From DATAZK01 sp965199805 (GTDB taxonomy: Bacteria > Actinomycetota > Actinomycetes > Frankiales > Frankiaceae): a stretch of 64,000 nt of DNA. The notes beneath the pieces were generated by a model, which had not been told where the DNA came from, did no database searches, and was given only the letters and a program-made list of their open reading frames with translations. The stretch lies in contig CBDATO010000001.1 in assembly GCA_965199805.1 (NCBI GenBank), positions 1,736,001-1,800,000 on the forward strand, given 5' to 3'. Positions 47,149 through 57,993 of the stretch are shown here, piece by piece. How positions within the stretch are numbered: position 1 is the stretch's first letter; each line of letters opens with the position of its first letter. The position numbers and the translations under genes are program-made.

Positions 47149-47226
47149 GTCTTCGCCCTTCCTCGTGGATGCCGTTGGCCAGGACCGTAGCGTGCCGCTG
47201 CCGACGCCCAAGGTTCAACGCACTGT

Positions 47227-47253
47227 CTTGCACTCGACAGGTCCGAGTGCTAA
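47227..47253 (+). promoter_or_regulatory. CIRCE operator 1 (HrcA site)
   Basis: CTTGCACTC-N9-GAGTGCTAA: the right arm matches the CIRCE consensus exactly and the left arm differs at two outer bases. HrcA represses groE genes through this element and releases it on heat shock. It overlaps the groEL promoter. Confidence 0.9.
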
Positions 47254-47256
47254 AAA
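47228..47256 (+). promoter_or_regulatory. groEL promoter
   Basis: TTGCAC (47228-47233), a 17-base spacer and TAAAAA (47251-47256) form a good sigma-70-type promoter. It is almost fully covered by the first CIRCE element, so HrcA binding would exclude RNA polymerase. Confidence 0.65.
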
Positions 47257-47261
47257 TGACG

Positions 47262-47288
47262 CTGGCACTCAAGCTTGTCGAGTGCTAG
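47262..47288 (+). promoter_or_regulatory. CIRCE operator 2 (HrcA site)
   Basis: CTGGCACTC-N9-GAGTGCTAG is a second CIRCE copy 8 bases after the first, covering the expected transcription start and leader. Its outer bases are less well conserved than in copy 1, while the GCACTC/GAGTGC core is intact. Confidence 0.85.
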
Positions 47289-47405
47289 GCCACCTGAGCG
47301 AGACCAACGACGGGTTCACCACGTCGGCGGTCGTCCGTCGCGGGCGTTCGAGGGGGCCTTCCACGGGATCTACAGACCCGTTCATCAGCTGGAGGGACCA
47401 CCCAT

Positions 47406-49028
<1,623 letters not shown>

Positions 49029-49060
49029 TCCCCGGATCGGAAAGTTTGAGCTGACGCTCA

Positions 49061-49093
49061 GTGAGGGCGGCCCCTTCCGGGGGCCGCCCTCAC
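49061..49093 (+). terminator. Rho-independent terminator after groEL
   Basis: A perfect 14-bp GC-rich stem (GTGAGGGCGGCCCC with its complement at 49080-49093) around loop TTCCG begins 32 bases after the groEL stop. Confidence 0.9.
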
Positions 49094-49169
49094 GCATGTC
49101 CGGAGCCTGTCGGCTGTCCGACCCCCTCCCGGGGTGACACCGCCGCCCTCGGCGGGCAACCTCAAGGGC

Positions 49170-49922
49170 ATGAGCACGCAGGCCCCGGCACCCGGCTGGT
49201 ACGCAGACCCGAACGGGCAGACCCAGTCGCGCTGGTGGGACGGTCAGCAGTGGACCAACCACGTCCATGCCCCCGAGCCGGTGGCGCCGCAGCCGTACGG
49301 CGTGCGCGCCGACCTCACCAAGCCCGAGCACGCGCCGGCGCTCTTCACCTCGCGCACCCTGGTCGTCCAGCAGAAGGCCAAGCTGATCGAGCTGACGAAC
49401 GAGTACGACGTCTTCGACGGCGACGGCACCCTGGTCGCCCGCGTGGTCGAGGTGGGGCAGACCGCCGCCAAGAAGGTCGTGCGGTTCCTCAGCAACTACG
49501 ACCAGTTCCTCACCCACCGCCTCGAGGTGCGCGATCCCGACGGCACACCGTTGCTGGCGCTGACCCGGCCCGCGAAGTTCGCCAAGTCACGGATGCAGAT
49601 CGCGTACGCGAACGGCACCCCGATCGGCGAGATCGTGCAGGAGAACTTCTGGGGCAAGAAGCGCTTCGGCTTCTCCGTCAACGGCGCCGTCATCGGTGGC
49701 ATCCGCGGCGAGAGCTGGACGTCGTGGGACTTCGCGCTGGAGGACGCCAACGGCACCGAGATCGGCCGGATCAACAAGCAGTGGGCCGGGGTCGGCCGCG
49801 AGCTGTTCACCACCGCCGACCACTACCAGGTGCAGATCCACACCGACCTGCCGTACCCGTTGCGGCTCCTGGTCATCGCCAGCGCCATCACGGTCGACAC
49901 CGCCCTCAAGCAGGACGACTGA
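49170..49922 (+). CDS. DUF2510 plus LURP-one/scramblase-like protein
   Basis: A 250-residue protein. Residues 8-34 are a DUF2510 segment (PGWYADPNGQTQSRWWDGQQ), followed by a LURP-one/phospholipid-scramblase-like beta barrel (LVVQQKAKLIELTNEYDVFD, GEIVQENFWGKKRFGF). The family's cellular role is uncertain; membrane association is suggested by the scramblase fold. ATG 49170 is preferred; GTG 49134 would add 12 residues without a ribosome site. Confidence 0.8.
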   Translation: MSTQAPAPGWYADPNGQTQSRWWDGQQWTNHVHAPEPVAPQPYGVRADLTKPEHAPALFTSRTLVVQQKAKLIELTNEYDVFDGDGTLVARVVEVGQTAAKKVVRFLSNYDQFLTHRLEVRDPDGTPLLALTRPAKFAKSRMQIAYANGTPIGEIVQENFWGKKRFGFSVNGAVIGGIRGESWTSWDFALEDANGTEIGRINKQWAGVGRELFTTADHYQVQIHTDLPYPLRLLVIASAITVDTALKQDD

Positions 49923-50086
49923 CGTCCATCCGACTGACGCGTACCTGACTCCGGGCGGTCGCATACGTACCGCCGGACGGCGGTACAAGTCAGCTGCCAG
50001 GAGCCGATGAGATGCGCAGCGATTGCGCAGCGGCCGGCCCCGCCTGCCAGCACTCCACACCTGTAGATCCGAGAAGGAGCCAAAGA

Positions 50087-51031
50087 ATGATGTTCACGTC
50101 ACCCCTGCGCCGGCTGGCACTCACCGGCGCTGCCGGCCTCACCGCCGTGGCCCTGGTCGCCGGCTGCGGCAGCTCGGGCAGCAGCTCGGCCGGCAGCCCC
50201 CTGCCCGGCACCTCGACGGCGCCTTCCAGCGCACCGTCCTCGGACGCGTCGACCGGCGGCACCGACAGCAGCAACCCGCACGCCCTCCTCGCCGCCTCCG
50301 TCGACAAGGTCAAGGCGCTCAAGAACAGCAAGATCTCGCTCAAGGCCGAGATCAGCGCGGACGGCAAGGACATCTCGTTCGGCGGTGACGGCGTCGTCGA
50401 CTACGAGAACCAGAAGCTCGACCTGACCATCGCACTGCCGGCCTCGCTCACGGGCGGCCAGGAGTTCAGCATCGAGGAGCGGGTGATCGGCAAGACCGCC
50501 TACATCAAGTTCCCGGATGCCCTCGCCTCGCAGCTCGGCGGCAAGGCGTGGGCCAAGGTCGACACGGCCGAGCTCACCAAGGGCAGCGGCTCGTCGACCA
50601 GCCCGTTCAGCCAGGACCCGTCGCAGATCCTGCAGACGCTGAAGGACGTCAGCGAGAGCGTGAAGGACCTCGGCAAGGAGGACATCCGCGGCGTCGCGAC
50701 CACCCACTACCGCGCGGACGTCGACCTGACGAAGGCGGCCGCCCAGTCCGGGGCCGACACCTCGCAGCTCGACGGCTACAAGGAGCTGACCGGGTCCGAC
50801 ACGATCCCCGAGGACGTGTGGCTGGACAGCGACGGCCTGCCGCGCCGGGTCTCGATCGACATCACGCCGAAGGCGGGCAGCACCGCCGCAGCCTCGGTCG
50901 GCCGGGTCGCCTTCGCGATCGACTTCTACGACTTCGGCAAGGCCGACACCGACAGCATCGTCGCCCCGCCGGCTGACGAGGTCGGCGACCTCCCGGCCGG
51001 CGCGCTGAGCGGCAGCGGCTTCGGCAGCTGA
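50087..51031 (+). CDS. LppX/LprG-like lipoprotein
   Basis: A 314-residue lipoprotein. The signal peptide ends in lipobox LVAGC at about residue 27, then a Ser/Gly linker (28-65), then a half-barrel-type domain (VDKVKALKNSKISLKAEIS, DTIPEDVWLDSDGLPRRV) resembling the LppX_LprAFG family that carries lipids across the envelope. AAGGAG lies 7 bases upstream of the ATG pair. A terminator follows. The lipid ligand is unknown. Confidence 0.8.
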   Translation: MMFTSPLRRLALTGAAGLTAVALVAGCGSSGSSSAGSPLPGTSTAPSSAPSSDASTGGTDSSNPHALLAASVDKVKALKNSKISLKAEISADGKDISFGGDGVVDYENQKLDLTIALPASLTGGQEFSIEERVIGKTAYIKFPDALASQLGGKAWAKVDTAELTKGSGSSTSPFSQDPSQILQTLKDVSESVKDLGKEDIRGVATTHYRADVDLTKAAAQSGADTSQLDGYKELTGSDTIPEDVWLDSDGLPRRVSIDITPKAGSTAAASVGRVAFAIDFYDFGKADTDSIVAPPADEVGDLPAGALSGSGFGS

Positions 51032-51051
51032 CGTCTCCCGCCGTACGCACC

Positions 51052-51079
51052 GGCCGTCTCCCTTTCCGGGGAGGCGGCC
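51052..51079 (+). terminator. Terminator after the LppX-like gene
   Basis: An 11-bp stem (51052-51062 with 51069-51079, one G-U pair) with loop TTTCCG lies 20 bases after the stop codon. Confidence 0.8.
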
Positions 51080-51147
51080 GGACGCGTATCCACAGGGCGT
51101 ACGCAATAACCCGTCCCGATGCCGGGGGCGTGGCAGGCTGAGCAGCG

Positions 51148-52410
51148 ATGAAACGCCGTGTGCTGATCCGTCCCCTCGCCGCCCTCGTCGGCGGCATCAG
51201 CATCGCCGGGCTCATGGCCTGCGGGTCGTCCGGCAAGCCGAGTGCCGCGCCGAGCAGCGCCGTGAGCTCGCACGACATGAGCGACATGTCCGGGATGCCG
51301 ATGGACGGGTCGTCCACGCCGGCGCCCGCTACGAGCGCTCCGTCGTCCGCCGCGCCCACCGGGAGCACCCCGTCCGCGACGCCCTCCGGCGGCACGGCGA
51401 TCGGTGACGTGTACGCCCACGACGGCGTCGGCATGTTCACCGAGGTCACCAAGAACGTCCCGTACCGGATCTACGTGCCCAACCACGGCAGCGGCAGCAT
51501 CTCGGTGATCGACCCCAACACCTTCCAGGTCATCGACACGTACGCCTCCGGCCCCGGCACCCAGCACGTCGTACCGGGCTGGGACCTCAAGACGCTCTGG
51601 GCGCTGAACAACGAGGGCGGCAACTCGATCACGCCGATCGACCCGATCACCGGTAAGCGCAAGGGCGACAACATCCCGGTCGCCGACCCGTACAACATGT
51701 ACTTCACGCCCGACGGCACGTCCGCGATCGTGGTGCAGGAGGCACTGAAGACCCTCGCTTTCACCAATCCGCAGACATTCCAGGTCAAGAGCACGGTGCC
51801 TGTGCCGGGTTGTGCAGGCGTCAACCACGTCGATTTCTCGGCCGACGGGTCGTACTTCATCGCCACCTGCGAATTCGGCGGTGCACTGGTCAAGGTCGCC
51901 ACGAAGAGCCAGCAGGTGCTCGGCTACCTGCAGGTGGGCGGCATGCCGCAGGACATCAAGATCGACCCTGCAGGCAAGGTCTGGTACGTCTCCGACATGG
52001 ACCGCGGCGGCGTCCACCTGATCGACGGCGACGCCTTCAAGGAGATCGGCTTCCTGCCGACCGGCCCGGAGGCGCACGGCCTCTACCCGAGCCGCGACGC
52101 CACCGTGCTCTACGTCAGCAACCGCGGCGGCACCGCCGAGCAGGGTTCGGTCAGCCTCATCGACTTCGCCACCCGCACGGTCGTGAAGACCTGGCCGATC
52201 CCCGCCCCGAGCACGCCCGACATGGGTGGCGTCAGCCCCGACGGCAAGACGCTCTGGCTGTCCGGCCGGCGCAACAACGAGGTCTACGCGATCGACACCA
52301 CCACCGGCGCGCTGCGCGCCCGCATCCCGGTCGGCGTCGAGCCGCACGGGCTCGCCGTGTGGCCGCAGCCGGGCCGCTACTCGCTCGGCCACACCGGCAT
52401 CCTGCGCTAG
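51148..52410 (+). CDS. Beta-propeller lipoprotein with Met/His-rich segment
   Basis: A 420-residue lipoprotein with lipobox LMAC near residue 25. A Met/His/Asp stretch (SSHDMSDMSGMPMDG, about 40-54) looks like the Met-rich motifs of extracytoplasmic copper proteins. A YVTN-type beta-propeller follows, about six blades with repeats such as GSGSISVIDPNTFQVIDTY and NNEVYAIDTTTGALRARI. Propellers of this kind often bind partners or act in metal and redox chemistry outside the cell. The copper link is an inference. It converges on the methyltransferase gene. Confidence 0.8.
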   Translation: MKRRVLIRPLAALVGGISIAGLMACGSSGKPSAAPSSAVSSHDMSDMSGMPMDGSSTPAPATSAPSSAAPTGSTPSATPSGGTAIGDVYAHDGVGMFTEVTKNVPYRIYVPNHGSGSISVIDPNTFQVIDTYASGPGTQHVVPGWDLKTLWALNNEGGNSITPIDPITGKRKGDNIPVADPYNMYFTPDGTSAIVVQEALKTLAFTNPQTFQVKSTVPVPGCAGVNHVDFSADGSYFIATCEFGGALVKVATKSQQVLGYLQVGGMPQDIKIDPAGKVWYVSDMDRGGVHLIDGDAFKEIGFLPTGPEAHGLYPSRDATVLYVSNRGGTAEQGSVSLIDFATRTVVKTWPIPAPSTPDMGGVSPDGKTLWLSGRRNNEVYAIDTTTGALRARIPVGVEPHGLAVWPQPGRYSLGHTGILR

Positions 52411-52422
52411 GCGCTCAGCACG

Positions 52423-53082
52423 TCAGAGCTTGCGCACCATCGTCAGACCGTCGGCGATGGGCAGCAGCACCGTCGCGACCCGCGGGTCGGCGGCCAGGGC
52501 CGTGTTGAGCTCGGCGATCACCCGGGTGCCCTCGTCGCGGGAGGCGGCCGACGGCAGGACCGCGCCGTTACGCAGGGTGTTGTCCAGCAGGAGCAGACCG
52601 CCGGTGCGCAGCTTGGGGAGCAGCAGCTCGACGTAGGCCGGATATCCCGTCTTGTCGGCGTCGACGAAGGCGATGTCGACCGGCGGGTCGGCAGCCAACG
52701 CCTGCAGGCTCTCGGCGGCCGGACCGATCGTCAGCTGCACCCGGTCGGCGACCCCGGCGCGCTCCCAGTAGCGCCGGGCCATCGCCGTCCAGTCGGTGCT
52801 GACGTCGAAGCACTCGAGCCGTCCGCCGGGCGCGAGGCCGCGGGCGAAGCACAGGGCGCTGTAGCCCGTGAAGGTGCCCACCTCGACGATCCGCTGCGCG
52901 CCCATGGCCGCCGCGAGCGACGTCAGGAACGCACCCTGCTCGGACGCGATCTGCATCTCCGCCCGGCCGCCGAGCTGCTCGGCCGTCTCGCGGCGCAGGT
53001 CGCGCAGCACGTCGTCGATCGGCGTGGTGCTGGCCGTCAGGTAGCTGCGCAGCTCGTCGGGGAGGAAGAAGGAGGAGCCCAT
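52423..53082 (-). CDS. SAM-dependent O-methyltransferase (catechol-OMT type)
   Basis: A 219-residue Methyltransf_3 protein. SAM motif I is IVEVGTFTGYSALCFARGL, metal-binding Asp occurs in IAFVDADKTGYPAY, and LLLDNTLRNG carries the second metal ligand region. These enzymes methylate catechol-like hydroxyls with a divalent metal; the substrate is unknown. The ATG is 3 bases after the XPB stop, so they form an operon. Confidence 0.9.
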   Translation of the reverse strand: MGSSFFLPDELRSYLTASTTPIDDVLRDLRRETAEQLGGRAEMQIASEQGAFLTSLAAAMGAQRIVEVGTFTGYSALCFARGLAPGGRLECFDVSTDWTAMARRYWERAGVADRVQLTIGPAAESLQALAADPPVDIAFVDADKTGYPAYVELLLPKLRTGGLLLLDNTLRNGAVLPSAASRDEGTRVIAELNTALAADPRVATVLLPIADGLTMVRKL

Positions 53083-53085
53083 GCG

Positions 53086-54768
53086 TCAGCCGTCCAGCGT
53101 GATGTCGTCGGCGTCGACGATCGTGTACGCGTAACCCTGCTCGGCGAGGAAGCGCTGGCGGTGGGCCGCGTACTCCTGGTCGAGGGTGTCGCGGGCGACC
53201 ACCGTGTAGAAGTGCGCCGGGCGACCGTCACCCTTGGGTCGCAGCACCCGGCCGAGCCGCTGCGCCTCCTCCTGCCGGGAGCCGAAGGTGCCGCTGACCT
53301 GGATCGCGACGCCGGCCTCGGGCAGGTCGATCGACACGTTGGCCACCTTGCTGACCACTAGCACCGTGATCTCGCCCTGCCGGAAGGCGTCGAACAGGCG
53401 CTCGCGCTCCTTGTTGGTGGTCGAGCCCTGGATCACCGGGCAGTCGAGGTCCTCGCCGAGCTTCTCCAGCTGTGACAGGTAGGCGCCGATCACGAGCACG
53501 CGGTCACCCGGGTGGTCGCCGTGCGGCTGGTGGCGGGCGACCAGCTGCTTGACCACCCACGTCTTGGACGCGGCGGTCGAGCACATCCGGTAGCGCTCCT
53601 CCGGCTCGCTGACCGCGTAGGTCATCCGCTCCTCGTCGGTGAGCGTGACCCGGACCTCGGTGCAGATGGCCGGGGCGATGAAGCCCTGCGCCTCGATGTC
53701 GCGCCAGGGGGCGTCGTAGCGCTTGGGGCCGATCAGGGAGAAGACATCGCCCTCGCGGCCGTCCTCGCGCACCAGGGTGGCGGTGAGCCCGAGCCGGCGG
53801 CGGGACTGGATGTCGGCGGTCATCCGGAAGACGGGCGCCGGCAGCAGGTGCACCTCGTCGTAGATGACCAGACCCCACTCGCGGGCGGAGAAGAGCCCGA
53901 GATGCAGGTGCTCGCCCTTACGCCGAGTGGTCATCACCTGATACGTGGCGATCGTGACCGGGCGGACCTCCTTGCGCTCACCGGAGTACTCGCCGATGTC
54001 GTCCTCGGTGAGCGTGGTGCGCGCGAGCAGCTCACGGCGCCACTGCCGGCCGGAGACCGTGTTGGTGACGAGGATGAGGGTCGTGGCGCCGGCCTTGGCC
54101 ATGGCGGCGGCCCCCACGATGGTCTTGCCCGCGCCGGCGGGCAGCACGATGACGCCCGATCCACCGGCCCAGAAGCCCTCGACCGCCTCGCGCTGGTAAT
54201 CGCGGAGGTCCCAGCCGTCCTGGATCAGCTCGATGGCGTGCTTCTCGCCGTCGACATAACCGGCGAGGTCCTCGGCCGGCCAGCCGATGCGCAGCAGCGC
54301 CTGCTTGATCCGTCCGCGCTCGGCGCCGTGGACGACGATCGTGTCGTCGTCGACCCGGGCGCCCAGCATCGGCTGGATCTTCTTCGAGCGGACGACCTCT
54401 TCGAGCACGGCCCGGTCGAGCGCGTGCAGCACCAGACCGTGCACCGGCGAGCTCTCCAGCCGCAGCCGGCCGAAGCGGTCCATGGTGTCGGCCACGTCGA
54501 CCAGCAGCGCGTGCGGCACCGGGAAGCGCGAGAAGCGCACCAGCACGTCGACGGCCATCTCGGCGTCGAAGCCGGCGGCCCGCGCGTTCCACAGCGCGAG
54601 GTTGGTGATCCGGTAGGTGTGGACGTGCTCGGGCGCCCGCTCCAGCTCGGCGAACGGGGCGAGCGCGGCCCGGGCCTCGCCGGCGAGCGCATGGTCGGTC
54701 TCCAGCAGCACCGTCTTGTCGGACTGCACGATCAGCGGACCGTCGGCCACGCGCGTTCCCCCCGCCAA
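53086..54768 (-). CDS. XPB/Ssl2-type DNA helicase
   Basis: A 560-residue SF2 3'-5' helicase of the bacterial XPB family. An N-terminal damage-recognition-like region precedes the helicase core: Walker A LPAGAGKTIVGAA, DEVH box VIYDEVHLLPA, LGLTATLVREDG, and motif VI RQEEAQRLGRVLRPKG. Family members unwind or translocate on DNA in repair. TTG 54768 gives the longest frame; GTG 54750, with GGGGGG 5 bases upstream, is as likely. The O-methyltransferase follows in the same transcript. Confidence 0.92.
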   Translation of the reverse strand: MAGGTRVADGPLIVQSDKTVLLETDHALAGEARAALAPFAELERAPEHVHTYRITNLALWNARAAGFDAEMAVDVLVRFSRFPVPHALLVDVADTMDRFGRLRLESSPVHGLVLHALDRAVLEEVVRSKKIQPMLGARVDDDTIVVHGAERGRIKQALLRIGWPAEDLAGYVDGEKHAIELIQDGWDLRDYQREAVEGFWAGGSGVIVLPAGAGKTIVGAAAMAKAGATTLILVTNTVSGRQWRRELLARTTLTEDDIGEYSGERKEVRPVTIATYQVMTTRRKGEHLHLGLFSAREWGLVIYDEVHLLPAPVFRMTADIQSRRRLGLTATLVREDGREGDVFSLIGPKRYDAPWRDIEAQGFIAPAICTEVRVTLTDEERMTYAVSEPEERYRMCSTAASKTWVVKQLVARHQPHGDHPGDRVLVIGAYLSQLEKLGEDLDCPVIQGSTTNKERERLFDAFRQGEITVLVVSKVANVSIDLPEAGVAIQVSGTFGSRQEEAQRLGRVLRPKGDGRPAHFYTVVARDTLDQEYAAHRQRFLAEQGYAYTIVDADDITLDG

Positions 54769-54905
54769 GGACCCATCAGAAGAATGCGCCGTAAGAAGAT
54801 GCGCCTCCGGGTCCCGCCCGGCGCGCCTCTACAAGTTTAGTGCCCGGGTATGACAGAACTCGCGCTCGCCGAACGGCGATCGTCCGGCCCACTCGAGGGG
54901 GAGTC

Positions 54906-56078
54906 GTGCGCCGCTCTGCAAAGATCCTGGTCGGTCTCGGCACGCTGCTGATCGTGCTGGCGATCGTTGCCGTCTTCGTCGTTCCCGCGCTCGCCGTGAA
55001 GTACCCCGGCGGGCCGCTGAACAAGACCGCGCACGCCGAGGGCACGTTCACACTCTTCATCGACCCGGCGACCGCCGGGCAGCTCGAGACCCCGCAGAAG
55101 CGCACGCTCGTCATCAACCGCAACCTCGACGTGGTGGAGACGTCCGGCAGCCGCGCCGTGGTGCAGGAGAGCGACGAGCAGGAGATCAACGGCCTCAAGG
55201 GCGAGGACCTCAAGCAGCGCTACATCCTCGACCGCAAGTCGCTGAAGGACGTCAGCGACGACCGGTCGTGGGCGTACACGGCGGACAACAAGGTGGACCG
55301 CAGCCCCGCATACGCGGTCAACCTCCCCTTCGATTCCGGCGACGGGCCCTACCTGGTCTGGAAGAACGAGACCGGCAGCTCGTACGAGTTCCGCAAGACC
55401 GGTGAGGTCACGAAGGCCGGCGTGAAGCTGTACCGCTACCGCGGGACGATGACGAACGAGCCGGCGAAGGACTACTACATCAAGCAGCTCGCCTCGCAGG
55501 GCGTGCCGCAGTCGCTGACGCCGACCCAGGCCGCTGCCCAGCTCAAGTCGCTCGGCGCCGACCCCGCGCTGCTCGAGACGGCGGTGCTCCCGGTGCTCGC
55601 CGCCGCCGACCGGCAGGCCGCCGAGGAGATCCTCGGCCAGAACGTCCCGCTCGCCTACAAGATCGACGTCGACACCACGTTCCTGGTCGAGCCGAAGACC
55701 GGCGCGATCGTGGGCCTCGACCGGATCCTGCAGACGCTGAAGGCGTCGCCCGACATCCAGGGCATCGGGCGCATCCAGACGATCCTGTCCAAGCCGCAGT
55801 ACGCCGACAACGCGATCGTGAAGACCGCCGCCGCCACCATCGAGAAGCTGGTCAAGAACCCGCCCACCAGCAAGATCTTCACCCTGGACTACGCGCAGAC
55901 GCCCGCCTCGGTCGACGACCTCGCGAAGTTCGCCCAGAGCCGCGCCGACAAGATCATGCTCGCGAAGGTGTGGCTGCCCGTCATCATCGGCGGGGTCGGC
56001 GTGCTGGTCCTGCTGTCGGGGGTCGTGCTCGCCGTCCGTGGCCGACGCCGGGCCGCAGGCACTCCCGCCGCGTCCTGA
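54906..56078 (+). CDS. DUF3068 (PorA-like) membrane protein
   Basis: A 390-residue protein with an N-terminal membrane helix (about 8-30, ILVGLGTLLIVLAIVAVFV), a large extracytoplasmic domain and a second helix near the C-terminus (about 358-380, VIIGGVGVLVLLSGVVL). This matches the actinobacterial DUF3068 layout, sometimes annotated as porin PorA; true porin function is doubtful. GTG 54906 follows a GAGGGGGAG stretch. It is divergent from the XPB gene. Confidence 0.8.
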   Translation: MRRSAKILVGLGTLLIVLAIVAVFVVPALAVKYPGGPLNKTAHAEGTFTLFIDPATAGQLETPQKRTLVINRNLDVVETSGSRAVVQESDEQEINGLKGEDLKQRYILDRKSLKDVSDDRSWAYTADNKVDRSPAYAVNLPFDSGDGPYLVWKNETGSSYEFRKTGEVTKAGVKLYRYRGTMTNEPAKDYYIKQLASQGVPQSLTPTQAAAQLKSLGADPALLETAVLPVLAAADRQAAEEILGQNVPLAYKIDVDTTFLVEPKTGAIVGLDRILQTLKASPDIQGIGRIQTILSKPQYADNAIVKTAAATIEKLVKNPPTSKIFTLDYAQTPASVDDLAKFAQSRADKIMLAKVWLPVIIGGVGVLVLLSGVVLAVRGRRRAAGTPAAS

Positions 56079-56107
56079 CCCGGAATGGCGGTCGCCCCAC
56101 GGCGCTT

Positions 56108-57385
56108 GTGCGTGGGGTGCCCGCTCCTGCTCCGACCGCTCCGACCGCTTCGGCCGCACCCCCGCTCCGCCCCGCCTCGGCGGCACCGCCGACCTTCCTG
56201 AGCCGCGGGCTCGTCCTGCTGATCGCGGTGGCGTGCGGGCTGTCGGCGGCGAACCTCTACTACGCGCAGCCGCTGCTGGACACCATCGCCCGCTCGTTCG
56301 GAGTTGGGTCGGGCACCGCCGGGCTCATCGTCACGCTCAGCCAGATCGGATACGCCGTCGGCCTCGGCCTGCTGGTGCCGGTCGGTGACCTGATCGCCCC
56401 CCGCAAGCTCGTGCCGGTCGTCCTGGTGCTGACCACGATCTCGCTGATCGCCTCGGCGCTGGCGCCGTCGATCGGGGTGCTGCTCGCGGTCGCGCTGCTG
56501 GTCGGGCTCGGCTCGGTCGGCGCGCAGATCCTGGTGCCCTTCGCCGCCTCGCTGTCCTCCGACGAGCGCCGCGGCCAGGTCGTCGGCACCGTGATGAGCG
56601 GCCTGCTGCTCGGCATCCTGCTGGCGCGCACCCTGTCGGGGCTGATCGCGGGCGGCGGGAGCTGGCGCACGATCTACTGGGTCGCCGCCGTCATCGCCGC
56701 GCTGCTCGCGGTGGTCCTCGCGCGCACCCTGCCGCAGACGCGTCCCCACACCACGCTCTCGTACGGCGGCCTGCTGCGCTCGACGGTGCAGCTGCTCACC
56801 CATTCCGCGCTGCTGCGCCGCCGCACCCTCTTCGGGGCGCTCGGCATGGCCGCCTTCAGCGCGTTCTGGACCACCATCGCGTTCCTGCTGGCGGGGGCGC
56901 CGTACCACTACTCCGACACGGTGATCGGCCTCTTCGGGCTGGTCGGGGCCGCCGGTGCGCTGTGCGCCACCTTCGCCGGCCGCTTCGTCGACCGCGGCCA
57001 CCAGGTGGCCTCCACCGGCGTCTTCGCCGTGCTGATCGCGGCCTCGTTCGCGACGCTGTGGTTCGGCCGCTCGTCCGAGGCCTGGCTGATCGTCGGCATC
57101 GTGGTGCTCGACATCGGCGTGCAGGGCCTGCAGGTGACGAACCAGAGCCTGATCTACACGATCGCGCCGCACGCCCGCAGCCGCATCACGTCGGCGTACA
57201 TGGTCCTGTACTTCACCGGTGGCGCCCTCGGCTCCGCCCTCGCCGCGCACCTGTACGCGGGCCACGGCTGGGCCGGGGTGTGCTGGCTCGGGGCCGGGAT
57301 CGGCCTCGCCGCGATGCTGGTGTGGGTCCACGACGTGCTGCGCCCTATCGCTGATCAGGTGGAGGCGAGCAGCGTCGCCAGCTGA
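56108..57385 (+). CDS. MFS transporter (12 TM)
   Basis: A 425-residue major facilitator protein with about 12 hydrophobic segments and an N-terminal Ala/Pro extension of 30 residues. CGLSAANLYYAQPLLDTIA and GYAVGLGLLVPVGDLIAPRK (motif A-like) place it with bacterial sugar-efflux or drug-efflux permeases of the YnfM/AraJ sort. The substrate is unknown. GTG 56108 or 56117 are possible starts. The 3' end overlaps the convergent kinase gene by 31 bases. Confidence 0.85.
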   Translation: MRGVPAPAPTAPTASAAPPLRPASAAPPTFLSRGLVLLIAVACGLSAANLYYAQPLLDTIARSFGVGSGTAGLIVTLSQIGYAVGLGLLVPVGDLIAPRKLVPVVLVLTTISLIASALAPSIGVLLAVALLVGLGSVGAQILVPFAASLSSDERRGQVVGTVMSGLLLGILLARTLSGLIAGGGSWRTIYWVAAVIAALLAVVLARTLPQTRPHTTLSYGGLLRSTVQLLTHSALLRRRTLFGALGMAAFSAFWTTIAFLLAGAPYHYSDTVIGLFGLVGAAGALCATFAGRFVDRGHQVASTGVFAVLIAASFATLWFGRSSEAWLIVGIVVLDIGVQGLQVTNQSLIYTIAPHARSRITSAYMVLYFTGGALGSALAAHLYAGHGWAGVCWLGAGIGLAAMLVWVHDVLRPIADQVEASSVAS

Positions 57386-57987
57386 TCGTCCAGCGCGGGC
57401 GCACCGGCCCGGTTGTCGACGAGCCGGTGCGGCACCGGTGGCGGCACGTCCGGCGTCATCCGAGCAAGGAATGCATCGAACTCGGCCAGCTTGGTCCCGT
57501 CACGGTCGCTGGCCCGCTCCCGGAGCCGGGCGGCGAGCGTGCTGCGGTCGGAGCGCACATACAGCAGCTCGACGGGGCCGCCCCCGAGCTCGCGTATCCA
57601 GGTCGCCCACCGCTCCGGATCGCGGATCTGCCCGGTGAACGGGCCGCTCAACAGCACGGGGCAGCCGTACGCGCTGATCTCGCGTGCCGTCGCCGTGAGC
57701 CCGGCGTACTCGTGCGCCTTGACGTGCCGGTCGTACCAGTCGCCCTCCCGCTCCCCCGGCGGGCGACCCGCCGAGGCGAGGGCGGCCGCGACGAAGTCCC
57801 CGTAGACGGTGTCCTTGTCGAGCAGCGCCGGTACGGCACGCCCGGCGGCGCGCAGCCGGGCCATCAGCAGCGCGGCGACGGTCGACTTGCCGGACCCCGG
57901 AGCGCCCGCCACGACCCGGATGAGCGCCGGCTCGTCGGACGTTCGCAGGCGCGGACGGGGTGCGGACGCGGCAGGAAAGGGCACCAT
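57355..57987 (-). CDS. P-loop kinase-like ATPase
   Basis: A 210-residue AAA_33/zeta-toxin-like P-loop protein. Walker A is VVAGAPGSGKSTVAALL, then LLDKDTVYGDFVAA, a helical lid with YVRSDRSTLAARLRERAS, and a C-terminal VPHRLVDNRA strand. Family members phosphorylate small molecules such as sugars or nucleosides. No antitoxin-like partner is adjacent. The ATG at 57987 is 6 bases from the divergent GTG of the next gene. Confidence 0.78.
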   Translation of the reverse strand: MVPFPAASAPRPRLRTSDEPALIRVVAGAPGSGKSTVAALLMARLRAAGRAVPALLDKDTVYGDFVAAALASAGRPPGEREGDWYDRHVKAHEYAGLTATAREISAYGCPVLLSGPFTGQIRDPERWATWIRELGGGPVELLYVRSDRSTLAARLRERASDRDGTKLAEFDAFLARMTPDVPPPVPHRLVDNRAGAPALDDQLATLLAST

Positions 57988-57993
57988 CCAAGG

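Noticed and set aside
51087..51095. GTATCCACA, a near DnaA box before the propeller gene
   Set aside because: One isolated imperfect match.
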